Assembly (NCBI GenBank): GCA_029937135.1
Contig: JAPYQX010000064.1
Span: 1-11,689 of the forward strand
DNA from: Nitrospinota bacterium
GTDB lineage: Bacteria; UBA8248
Reading direction: 5' to 3'
DNA: 11,689 bases
In this document: positions 1-5,627 of the stretch, one piece after another
Position numbering within the stretch: position 1 is the first letter of the stretch
Layout of the letters: every line of letters starts with the position of its first letter
Made by a program: the position numbers and the translations under genes
The notes under the pieces: generated by a model
The model's input: the letters and a program-made list of their open reading frames with translations, nothing else
What the model was told of the DNA's origin: nothing
Databases searched by the model: none

Positions 1-822
1 GCCGTGCGAATGGCCGTTCCACCAGGCGACGCGGAGGCCGCGCCTGAGTTCGCCCCGGTGGTTGTGCATGAGCCGGGCCAGCTCCATCAGTGTGGTGTCG
101 CCGGCGCCGTTGTCGTTGGCGCCAAACTGCCAGGAGTCGAGATGGCCCGCGACGAGGACGTACTCCCCGCTTCCCGAGGGGGGAGGAATCGAGGCGACCG
201 GCATTTTGGTCCGGCGCCATTTTGTGTCGGTCTCGGCGTGGATGCGAAGCTTGACCTCGACGCGCGATTTGACGAGATCGATCAGCCCCTGGCCCTGCCC
301 GCGCGACAGGGTGACGACTGGCGTGACAGGAAGGCGGCCCACGCTCTCGGGGGTGGGCGAGCCCCAGACGGTCGAGACCGTTATCTCGTGGGCATAGCCC
401 ATGTTGACGTAGACCTGCCCGATTGCGCCGGCGCGCTCGAAGGCATAAAAGCGGCCGGGGGAGAGCATCCGCTCGGCCACGATAATCCGCCCGGCAACGG
501 GGCCTTCGGGGGCCAGGGCCTCGCCCACATAAACGGCGTTGCCCGTCACGCCGGCCTCGCCCGTCGAGGCCCCGAAGACGGCGGTGATGGCGGGGATGTG
601 CTCGGGCGTGGCGCCCAGGATATCGAGCGATGTCTTGCCGGGGATGCTGATCAGGGCGTCGAATTCGTGGACCTTCACGTCGATGCCCAGCGCCCCGAGC
701 TCGCCTGCGATGTATTCAACCGCCCGGTTCTCGCCGGGCGTTCCGGTGTAGCGCTCCCACTGACAGATGGACTCAAGGTGTTTCCAGAGAAGGTCGGTGC
801 TGACTTCCGAGGCGATGGACAT
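1..822 (-). CDS. M28-family zinc metallopeptidase (aminopeptidase-like), 3' end outside window
   Basis: Reading is open from an ATG at 822 to the window edge, giving 274 codons with no stop. The start is supported by AAGGAG six bases upstream. Residues about 85-190 look like a protease-associated (PA) insert. The M28 catalytic core begins at residue 221, with His227 and Asp229 in an AGHLDSW motif and metal-ligand Asp237 in GANDNGAG. Family members bind two zinc ions and remove N-terminal residues or hydrolyse dipeptides. The next conserved block normally carries the general-base and metal-binding Glu-Glu pair after two aromatic residues. Here it reads WWNGHSHG (267-274), with His-Ser in those positions, so activity may be altered or absent. 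I recall a subgroup with this HS substitution, but cannot confirm it here. No signal peptide is seen, so it is probably cytoplasmic. It lies 109 bases downstream of the receiver-domain gene on the same strand and could be read through from it. The family call is secure; the substrate is unknown. Confidence 0.88.
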   Translation of the reverse strand, partial: MSIASEVSTDLLWKHLESICQWERYTGTPGENRAVEYIAGELGALGIDVKVHEFDALISIPGKTSLDILGATPEHIPAITAVFGASTGEAGVTGNAVYVGEALAPEGPVAGRIIVAERMLSPGRFYAFERAGAIGQVYVNMGYAHEITVSTVWGSPTPESVGRLPVTPVVTLSRGQGQGLIDLVKSRVEVKLRIHAETDTKWRRTKMPVASIPPPSGSGEYVLVAGHLDSWQFGANDNGAGDTTLMELARLMHNHRGELRRGLRVAWWNGHSHG

Positions 823-931
823 GAGGACTCCTTGCGGGCGCGTTCGGAGGCGCCGCGAAGATAAAAATTGAACGTATGGCAATAGTTTAGCGGGTCGAGC
901 CGGGAAGCGATAGGCCGGGGTCCGCTCCCGC

Positions 932-1423
932 CTAGCCGATGACCCGGTTGATTTCGCTCTGGAAGTTTTCGATGTTGATGGGTTTTGTCACGAAGCCATT
1001 GGCCCCGAGTTCGATAGAGCGGTTCCGGTCCTGCTCCATGACCTGGGCCGTCACGGCGAGTATCGGAATCTTCTGCGTGAGGGGGTCTTTCTTGAGGGTT
1101 TCGATGGCGTCGAAGCCGTCCATGACGGGCATCCGCAGGTCCATCAGGATAAGAGCGGGCCGCTCGCTCCGGGCGAGGTCGATCGCCTCCTGGCCGTTGT
1201 AAGCCGAGTGGAGGGGAGAGGCGGTCGCCATCAACAGGCGCATGTACTCGTGGTAGTGCTCCAGATCGTCAACGATCAGAATCGACCTGCCGTCCCAGGG
1301 ATTCGCCTGGGCGGTGTCTGGTTGAGCCGGCGTCTCCGAGCCGCCGGAGGAATTGGCGGAGGCGAAGCGAACGGCAGTGAAAAGGTGAATTCGCTCCCCT
1401 TCCCCTTTTCGCTCTCGACCCAA
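932..1423 (-). CDS. Receiver domain, probable C-terminal part of a frameshifted hybrid histidine kinase
   Basis: This frame encodes a complete CheY-like receiver (residues about 46-163): acidic pair Asp52-Asp53 in ILIVDD, phospho-acceptor Asp95 in LILMDLRMPVMDG, Thr125 in AVTAQ and Lys147 in FVTKPI. Such domains accept phosphate from a histidine kinase. There is no ATG or GTG ahead of the receiver. The only possible start is a TTG at 1423 that lies inside the kinase catalytic domain, and residues 1-20 are just a shadow of it. From about residue 20 the frame becomes a normal Ser/Pro/Gln-rich linker. The kinase frame reaches this linker exactly if one copy of a 5-base tandem duplication at 1362-1371 is removed. 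I therefore read this as the C-terminal domain of the kinase encoded just upstream and not as an independent response regulator. It has no output domain. The domain call is very secure; the start is not. Confidence 0.85.
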   Translation of the reverse strand: MGRERKGEGERIHLFTAVRFASANSSGGSETPAQPDTAQANPWDGRSILIVDDLEHYHEYMRLLMATASPLHSAYNGQEAIDLARSERPALILMDLRMPVMDGFDAIETLKKDPLTQKIPILAVTAQVMEQDRNRSIELGANGFVTKPINIENFQSEINRVIG

Positions 1424-1890
1424 ATTTGCCCGCCGTGGAGTTCGATGAGTTCGCGGATCAGGCTGAGTCCGATACCCAGGCCGCCCGATCTTCTCTGGTA
1501 GCCGCTCTCGAGTTGGCTGAAGCGCTCAAAAATACCCTGCATTTCCGACGGGTTCATGCCGATTCCAGTGTCCGAGACGCTGACCCATATCTCATCCGAG
1601 CTCGTCGCCGTCCGGATGTGGATCTCACCTCCGCCGGGAGAATATTTGACGGCGTTGTCGAGCAGGTTGGTGAGCATCTGGCGGATGCGCACTGGGTCGC
1701 AAAACACCTTCCGGCAGGCGGGGTTGAGGTCAAGGACGAGGGAAATATTGTCTGAAATCTGTGGCGCTCCGGTTTCCGCGACGCGCGTGACGAGATCGTT
1801 GATGGAAACTTCCTTCAGGTCCAGATTCACTTTACCCGAATCGATCCGCTCGAAGTCGAGAAGGTCTTCTATCAGGTTGGTCAGGTACAA
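1276..1890 (-). CDS. Histidine kinase ATP-binding (HATPase_c) domain, N-terminally incomplete and frameshifted
   Basis: The frame begins with the second dimerisation helix of a HisKA-type kinase (LTNLIEDLLDFERIDSG) and continues through the whole ATPase domain: N box LTNLLDNAVKYSP (73-85), G1 box SDTGIGM (106-112), F box IFERFSQ (120-126) and G2 box GGLGIGL (136-142), ending at the usual TFSLPF strand (169-174). The enzyme would bind ATP and phosphorylate a His. The helix carrying the H box (typically HELRTP) is missing, and the only start in frame is a TTG at 1890 in mid-helix. After residue 174 the frame runs into an unlikely Pro/Arg-rich tail and stops at 1276, while the neighbouring frame continues into a receiver domain. 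The 3' break is explained by a 5-base duplication; the 5' end overlaps the cyclic-nucleotide-binding frame by 59 bases. It is probably the middle of one broken gene, with unlikely kinase activity as it stands. Confidence 0.85.
   Translation of the reverse strand: MYLTNLIEDLLDFERIDSGKVNLDLKEVSINDLVTRVAETGAPQISDNISLVLDLNPACRKVFCDPVRIRQMLTNLLDNAVKYSPGGGEIHIRTATSSDEIWVSVSDTGIGMNPSEMQGIFERFSQLESGYQRRSGGLGIGLSLIRELIELHGGQIWVESEKGKGSEFTFSLPFASPPPIPPAARRRRLNQTPPRRIPGTAGRF
1362..1371. repeat. 5-base tandem duplication causing a frameshift (GCGAA x2)
   Basis: The plus strand reads GCGAAGCGAA, that is TTCGC twice on the coding strand, at the exact point where the kinase frame ends sensibly and the receiver frame begins. 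Removing one copy turns CCG-TTC-GCT-TCG into CCG-TTC-GCC-TCC-GCC, joining SLPF to ASANSSGG and on to the receiver without other changes. Slippage duplication is the simplest explanation. Confidence 0.75.
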
Positions 1891-2446
1891 TCCCGACTCC
1901 CGGATCGTCGGAGAGCGCCGGGATATCCACGATCCCCGGAAAAGAGTAGCGAAAAAACTGGCGAAGCTCGGCGCCCTCGCCCGCCTCCCCGGCGGCGGAA
2001 CTCTCTCCCATCGACTGCTGCCGGTTGTTATCCCGGATGATATTGGCCAGCTGAAACACGATGGCTGTCGAAATCGCTGGGTTTTCCTGGATGAGGAGGA
2101 GGAGGTGTTCTTTTCTCATGGCGAGGAATGTCGAATCCGCGCTGGCGAACGCGCTGGCGGAGCGGCCTTCGGAACCAAAGAGCGCCATTTCGCCGAACGA
2201 TTGTTTTTCGCCCAGAACGGCGAGCCGAACCTCCTCGGGGTCTCCGTGGTTTTTTACGATATCGATTTGGCCGTCAACGATGACATATAGGAAATCCGCC
2301 GGGTCGCCTTCCTGGAACAACTCCTCCCCGGTCCGATAGGTCATTTCCTCGGAGATGTTGGTGAGAATTTTGAGTTGCTCGGGGGTCATGGATTCGAAAA
2401 GCTTGACGGTTTTGAGAAATAGCGCTTTTTCGATCGTGGACAGCAT
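1832..2446 (-). CDS. Cyclic nucleotide-binding (CRP-like sensor) domain protein, N-terminal part of the broken signalling gene
   Basis: The ATG at 2446 has GAGG nine bases upstream. Residues 10-130 form a CNB beta-roll: helical lead FLKTVKLFESMTPEQL, the GEELFQEGDPADFLYVIVDG strands (40-59), and a phosphate-binding cassette FGEMALFG..RSASAFA (84-101) with the conserved Glu86 and Arg95. These residues suggest that cAMP or cGMP could bind, but no ligand can be named. No DNA-binding helix-turn-helix follows, so it is not a CRP-type regulator. Residues 141-181 form an Ala/Glu/Gly-rich linker without any His. Beyond residue 181 the frame gives an implausible Arg/Pro/Asp-rich tail that is a shadow of the kinase helix. 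Dropping one base or adding two near 1906 would join it to the kinase as ALSD followed by IRESGLYLTN. It probably forms the sensor module of a CNB-kinase-receiver protein; a stand-alone CNB protein with a junk tail is the alternative. Confidence 0.83.
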   Translation of the reverse strand: MLSTIEKALFLKTVKLFESMTPEQLKILTNISEEMTYRTGEELFQEGDPADFLYVIVDGQIDIVKNHGDPEEVRLAVLGEKQSFGEMALFGSEGRSASAFASADSTFLAMRKEHLLLLIQENPAISTAIVFQLANIIRDNNRQQSMGESSAAGEAGEGAELRQFFRYSFPGIVDIPALSDDPGVGIVPDQPDRRPSRLRADRFG

Positions 2447-2537
2447 TTGATTGAGCCTCGGTGAAATCAGGCCGAAAGCCCGGCGATTATCCGGACGACG
2501 GCCTCGTGCTGAGGGAACCTATGAATACGAGCTTATA

Positions 2538-2552
2538 TGATAAAAGATATCA
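2538..2552. promoter_or_regulatory. Palindrome TGATA-N5-TATCA, candidate operator
   Basis: A perfect inverted repeat (six-base arms if the flanking A and T are counted, 2537-2553) lies about 90 bases upstream of the CNB start and just downstream of the candidate minus-strand -10 box. Its spacing resembles a dimeric regulator site, and the arms loosely recall FNR/CRP half-sites, but they do not match either consensus. Function is inference. Confidence 0.35.
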
Positions 2553-2562
2553 TCTTACGAGG

Positions 2563-2589
2563 ATTATATAAATCGGCCCGTGAATACAA
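2563..2589 (-). promoter_or_regulatory. Candidate sigma70 promoter for the CNB gene
   Basis: On the minus strand a perfect TATAAT (2568-2563) is preceded by TTGTAT (2589-2584) with a 15-base spacer, shorter than the usual 17. Transcription would begin near 2556, giving a leader of about 110 bases that includes the TGATA palindrome. The -10 box is good; the -35 spacing is weak. Confidence 0.4.
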
Positions 2590-2643
2590 TAAATCGGCGG
2601 GATATTGGCTCAAGATAGGAATAATTCGGGGAGATTTCAGGAT

Positions 2644-2714
2644 AAAAAATCGCCGTTCGAGCGGGAGGGAGAAGAGGGGAGTCCGCGTATGATCCCCCCC
2701 CCGCACCGAACGGC
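2644..2714 (-). terminator. Long hairpin with U-tract on the minus strand, no gene assigned
   Basis: The arms GCCGTTCG (2652-2659) and CGAACGGC (2707-2714) pair perfectly. Pairing resumes inside as GCGGG with CCCGC, then G-rich with C-rich tracts. Read on the minus strand the stem is followed by T6 (2649-2644), the form of an intrinsic terminator. It sits upstream of the CNB promoter, so it would end a minus-strand transcript arising between about 2720 and 3385, where no gene is seen. Confidence 0.5.
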
Positions 2715-3159
2715 AATGCAAGAGTCCGGATTCCTATGTTCAATCAAGTAACGCGCGGCGTGGACGGGTTATTCCTTCTTCCCGAAAAAAAGATGAATTT
2801 TCCTAAATAGCTGGAAAGTAAGGCTTTTTAGCGTTCGGGATATTTTCGCTGCATCGTCCCGCCAATTCCGCTGGTGATTATATTGCCATGAGCGGGGCCA
2901 CCAATTTTAGAATGGAAGGAGTAAACACCGAGGAAGCGGTCCGGTCCCCGGAGGGGGACGAATCACAAAAGGGGAGGTCCGGCCATTGATATTTTCGGGC
3001 TCGGTCTCCGGGCTCGATGTCCAGGATGAGTCAGGGCATCTGGTCCCGGACAATCGGTTTTCTATAGTTTTTTGATTCGTCCGGTGGCGTGGGCTGGCGC
3101 GGTGATTTTATTTTCGAGAAAAAGATGTGGAATATCTTGAATATACTTCAGCTACGAAA

Positions 3160-3188
3160 TTGACGGGGGCATGGGTCTTGAATAGTAT
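3160..3188 (+). promoter_or_regulatory. Strong sigma70-like promoter, probably for sodA
   Basis: TTGACG (3160-3165), an exact 17-base spacer and TAGTAT (3183-3188) match the housekeeping consensus closely. The start site would be near 3195, leaving an unusually long leader of about 190 bases before sodA. Confidence 0.55.
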
Positions 3189-3193
3189 GCGCT

Positions 3194-3219
3194 CCTCTTG
3201 GAGAGGTGTTCTTTTTTTT
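3194..3219 (+). terminator. Short hairpin and T8 run in the sodA leader
   Basis: CCTCT (3194-3198) pairs with AGAGG (3202-3206) around a three-base loop, followed by TGTTC and T8 (3212-3219). The stem is short, so a full terminator is doubtful. It could end an upstream plus-strand RNA or act as a leader pause site, since it falls at the predicted sodA start site. Confidence 0.3.
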
Positions 3220-3385
3220 CTGAAATCGAGATCGAATTTTTCGCCGTACTTTTTGGACGGCGTTCACCGATTTTGTGTCCGGGTCATGAGTCGCCCAGGG
3301 TTGGGCGATAAGCCCCAAGTTAATATGTCCCCATGGCCGTTTCTTACGAGAACGCGGCCGCTTTTAAGACAAGGAGAACAAGCCA

Positions 3386-3985
3386 ATGGCCTTTGAACTG
3401 CCGGAACTCAAATATGCCTACGATGCCCTTGAGCCTCATATCGACGCTCGTACGATGGAGATCCACCACACCAAGCACCACAATACCTACCTCACCAACC
3501 TGAACAACGCGGTCGCGGGCACCGATCTTGAAAGTAAAAGTATCGAGGATATTCTCTCGAATCTCTCGAGCGCGCCCGCCGACAAGCAGGGAGCGCTGAA
3601 CTTCCACGGCGGCGGCTACGACAATCACTGCATCTTCTGGGCGACCATGAGCTCGGAGGGCGGGGGCGAGCCGGGCGGGGCGCTGGCCGGCGCCATCGGC
3701 GATTTTGCCGCCTTCAAGGAAAAATTCACCGGGGCGGCGGTGCCGCTTCAGGGGAGTGGATGGTGCTGGCTTTGCACGAAGGCCGGCTCGGGCGCGGTCG
3801 AGATCAAGGCCATGCCGAACCAGACCAGCGTCCGCACCGAGGGCTATGTCCCGCTACTCGGCATTGATGTCTGGGAGCACGCCTACTACCTCAACTACCA
3901 GAACCGGCGCCCCGACTACGTTGCCGCCTGGTGGAACGTGGTGAACTGGGGTGAGGTGGAGGCCCGCTTCGACGCGGCGAAGTAA
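3386..3985 (+). CDS. sodA: Superoxide dismutase, Mn-type
   Basis: The enzyme dismutates superoxide to oxygen and hydrogen peroxide. It is 199 residues, the normal length, without a signal peptide, so cytoplasmic. The ATG follows AAGGAG by nine bases. All four metal ligands are present: His27 in MEIHHTKHHNTY, His81 in NHCIFW, Asp161 and His165 in DVWEHAYY. The second-shell His31 and Tyr35 are also present. Gly77 together with Gln146 in the PNQ motif is the arrangement of manganese enzymes; iron enzymes place the Gln at the earlier position. Sequence such as QGSGWCWL and PLLGIDVWEHAYYLNY is close to the mitochondrial/MnSOD branch. The commonly conserved His three residues before the His81 ligand is Tyr78. 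It lies 93 bases before the peroxiredoxin gene, which would remove its product, and the two are likely co-transcribed. A cambialistic (Fe or Mn) enzyme cannot be excluded. Confidence 0.96.
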   Translation: MAFELPELKYAYDALEPHIDARTMEIHHTKHHNTYLTNLNNAVAGTDLESKSIEDILSNLSSAPADKQGALNFHGGGYDNHCIFWATMSSEGGGEPGGALAGAIGDFAAFKEKFTGAAVPLQGSGWCWLCTKAGSGAVEIKAMPNQTSVRTEGYVPLLGIDVWEHAYYLNYQNRRPDYVAAWWNVVNWGEVEARFDAAK

Positions 3986-4030
3986 ACCATTTCCCGGGAT
4001 TTTTTCGGTTAAATTCAACCCGAGGACCCG

Positions 4031-4066
4031 CGGGTTTCGGTGAATGCCTGCGGATTTCGGTGAATG
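4031..4066 (+). repeat. Tandem direct repeat, 20-base period, before the peroxiredoxin start
   Basis: Positions 4031-4046 and 4051-4066 match at 15 of 16 bases (CGG[G/A]TTTCGGTGAATG). The second copy runs directly into the GGAGG ribosome site of the peroxiredoxin gene. A recent local duplication is the simplest reading; a paired regulatory site is possible but unsupported. Confidence 0.6.
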
Positions 4067-4078
4067 GAGGTTTGCGCG

Positions 4079-4543
4079 ATGGCACTGAACGTGGGCGATG
4101 TGGCGCCCGATTTTGATCTGCCCCAGGCCGAGGGGGCGGGAGACAACATCAAGCTGGGTGACTACAAGGGCAAAAAGAATGTCCTTCTCTGTTTCTATCC
4201 GTTCGATTTCTCGCCGGTTTGCAGCGAGCAGCTCCCCGCCTACTCGGCCCAGGCCGATCGGTTCGAGAGGGCGGACTGCGCCGTGCTCGGCATCAGCGTG
4301 GACAGCCCCTTTTCCCATGCCGCCTGGGCCGAATCGGCCGGCATCTCCTTCCCGCTGCTGAGTGATTTTTTTGGAAAAGAAACGGTCAAGGCCTATGGGC
4401 TCGAGCACGAAAAAGGTTTCAGCAACCGGGCGGTAATCCTCATCGATAAGGTGGGGAAGGTCGTCCACGCCGAGGTAACGGCCTCCCCGCCGGATTTGCC
4501 CGACGATGAAAAACTTTTCGCCGCGATTGACGGGCTGAGCTGA
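4079..4543 (+). CDS. Peroxiredoxin (AhpC/TSA family, AhpE-like)
   Basis: The enzyme reduces hydrogen peroxide and organic hydroperoxides using an active-site Cys. The protein has 154 residues in a thioredoxin fold. The peroxidatic Cys48 sits in FYPFDFSPVC, giving the P-x3-S-x2-C motif with Pro41 and Ser45, and a later Arg in the SNRAVILID strand is the usual second activating residue. The only other likely candidate is Cys67, in a hydrophobic strand (DCAVLGIS), which does not look like a resolving Cys. A 1-Cys mechanism using an external thiol is therefore probable. I chose ATG 4079 because GGAGG lies eight bases upstream and family proteins begin with a similar VGDVAPDF; an in-frame ATG at 4064 overlaps that ribosome site. 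It follows sodA and ends at a strong terminator, so the two form an antioxidant unit. No signal peptide is present. Confidence 0.93.
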   Translation: MALNVGDVAPDFDLPQAEGAGDNIKLGDYKGKKNVLLCFYPFDFSPVCSEQLPAYSAQADRFERADCAVLGISVDSPFSHAAWAESAGISFPLLSDFFGKETVKAYGLEHEKGFSNRAVILIDKVGKVVHAEVTASPPDLPDDEKLFAAIDGLS

Positions 4544-4561
4544 CGCGGACGCTGAAAGTTA

Positions 4562-4601
4562 TCCGGCGCGGGGGTGCTTTCCCCGCGCCGGAATTTTTTT
4601 T
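4562..4601 (+). terminator. Strong rho-independent terminator after the peroxiredoxin gene
   Basis: Twelve-base GC-rich arms (4562-4573 and 4581-4592) pair perfectly around a seven-base loop and are followed by A and T8 (4594-4601). It lies 19 bases after the peroxiredoxin stop and isolates the sodA unit from metF. Confidence 0.93.
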
Positions 4602-4748
4602 GGGGCGCGGGTTTTTTGGGTGGAGACACGGGTGGCTGCGACCCATATCCCGAATGAGAGGGCTACCGCCCCGGAGGCGAGTCCGGTATAAGGTCTTGTT
4701 TTGATTTTCCGGGTGCGTGAACGATACGAAAAAAGGCAGGGCTGTTTT

Positions 4749-5627
4749 ATGTCCGAGATCATTGAGAAAATTCGCTCACCGGATGTCACCGTTTCCATCG
4801 AGGTGTTTCCTCCGAAATCCAAAAACGGGGAGGTGCGCCTGCTGGAGGAGACCGCCCTGATCCAGGAAGGCTTCCGGGTGGCGTTTACCTCGGTGACCTA
4901 CGGCGCCGGCGGCTCCACGCAGGACGGGACGCTGAACCTCGTTCTTGAACTGGCGAAGCGCAACCCAGGCCGAGTGGTGGCCCACCTGACCTGCGTGGGC
5001 TCGAACGAGGAGGTGCTCTCCAGGCTCCTTTCGGCCTACCGCGAGGGCGGTATGACCGATATCATGGCCCTTCGCGGGGACATCCCGGAGGGGATGACGC
5101 CGGAGGAGGCTGTGTCCGGGGGATTCCGATACGCCGCCGATCTGGTCCGCTGGCTCCGGGAGACCGGCGGGGTTTCCTCCATCGGGGTGGCCGGGTATCC
5201 GGAGGGGCATCCCGAGACCCCGGACCGGGCGAAAGACCTCGGCCATTTTGTCGCCAAGGCCAAGGCAGGTGCCGATTATGCGGCCACCCAGTTTTTCTTC
5301 GAGAACTCGGACTATTTTAGATTTGTCGAAGAGGCCGCGGCGCAGGGCCTCGATATCCCGGTTGCGCCAGGGATTCTTCCGGTACGGGACCTCGACCAGG
5401 TAGTCCGCTTCGCGGGAATGTGCGGGGCCGCCGTACCCGAACGGGTGCTCTCCGCGCTCGATCCCTACCGGAGCGACCCCGAGGGGTTTAAAGAGAAATC
5501 GGCTGACCTGACAGCGGAGCAAATCTCAGGTCTGATCGAGGCGGGCGTCCGGCATTTTCACATCTACAGCCTGAACAAGTCCGACATCGTGCTCCGCGTC
5601 GCCGACCGGCTGGGCTGGCGGCGCTAG
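4749..5627 (+). CDS. metF: 5,10-methylenetetrahydrofolate reductase
   Basis: MetF reduces 5,10-methylene-tetrahydrofolate to 5-methyl-tetrahydrofolate with FAD and NAD(P)H, supplying the methyl group for methionine synthase. The protein is 292 residues, normal for the bacterial enzyme, and cytoplasmic. Motifs in order along the TIM barrel are catalytic Glu18 in SIEVFPPK, VTYGAGGS (49-56), the folate/flavin-binding ALRGD with Asp111, VAGYPEGHPE (147-156), Gln181 in ATQFFF, and the closing HFHIYSLN strand (269-276). The ATG at 4749 is preferred because family proteins begin shortly before the Glu motif and an AGG-rich stretch precedes it; an upstream in-frame start at 4701 would add 16 residues of unlikely sequence. 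The gene stands alone after the terminator at 4562-4601. Its last four bases overlap the end of the convergent cupin gene. No S-box or other riboswitch was recognised in the 147 bases upstream. Confidence 0.96.
   Translation: MSEIIEKIRSPDVTVSIEVFPPKSKNGEVRLLEETALIQEGFRVAFTSVTYGAGGSTQDGTLNLVLELAKRNPGRVVAHLTCVGSNEEVLSRLLSAYREGGMTDIMALRGDIPEGMTPEEAVSGGFRYAADLVRWLRETGGVSSIGVAGYPEGHPETPDRAKDLGHFVAKAKAGADYAATQFFFENSDYFRFVEEAAAQGLDIPVAPGILPVRDLDQVVRFAGMCGAAVPERVLSALDPYRSDPEGFKEKSADLTAEQISGLIEAGVRHFHIYSLNKSDIVLRVADRLGWRR

Larger units (their letters stand above)
2447..3385. other. 939-base intergenic region without a supported gene
   Basis: The region separates the divergent CNB gene (minus) and sodA (plus). 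It is AT-richer than its surroundings, particularly 2520-2650 and 3050-3260. I see a candidate minus promoter with a palindrome at 2538-2589, a long minus-strand terminator-like hairpin at 2644-2714, a small GTCCCC/GGGGAC hairpin at 2944-2959, a strong plus promoter at 3160-3188 and a hairpin plus T-run at 3194-3219. Short open frames here (2533-2721 minus, 3127-3396 plus, and a 25-codon frame from 2923) lack ribosome sites and protein-like composition. No tRNA or known riboswitch was recognised by eye. Confidence 0.6.

Noticed and set aside
170..190. Possible frameshift in the M28 gene at the G6 tract
   Set aside because: Recounting the tract gives six G bases, and the minus frame reads PPPSGSGEYVLVAGH without interruption.
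4..864. Long plus-strand open frame of 286 codons
   Set aside because: It is antisense to the M28 peptidase frame, which shows clear catalytic motifs; the plus-strand product is low-complexity Gly/Asp/Arg-rich sequence with no ribosome site.
1556..2290. Plus-strand open frame of 244 codons opposite the kinase and CNB genes
   Set aside because: It is a codon-aligned shadow of the CNB gene; the product has no recognisable features.
2533..2721. Minus-strand open frame of 62 codons in the long intergenic region
   Set aside because: It runs through the terminator-like hairpin and the candidate promoter, and has no ribosome site or protein-like pattern.
2944..2959. GTCCCC/GGGGAC hairpin as part of a riboswitch or small RNA
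   Set aside because: The stem is short, no known riboswitch core sequence surrounds it, and no T-run follows. It is recorded only as part of the intergenic description.
3127..3396. Plus-strand open frame of 89 codons before sodA
   Set aside because: It has a GTG start without a ribosome site, contains the best promoter in the region and overlaps the sodA start; the composition is not protein-like.
4776..5522. Minus-strand frame of 248 codons opposite metF
   Set aside because: It is a shadow of metF, whose catalytic motifs are complete.
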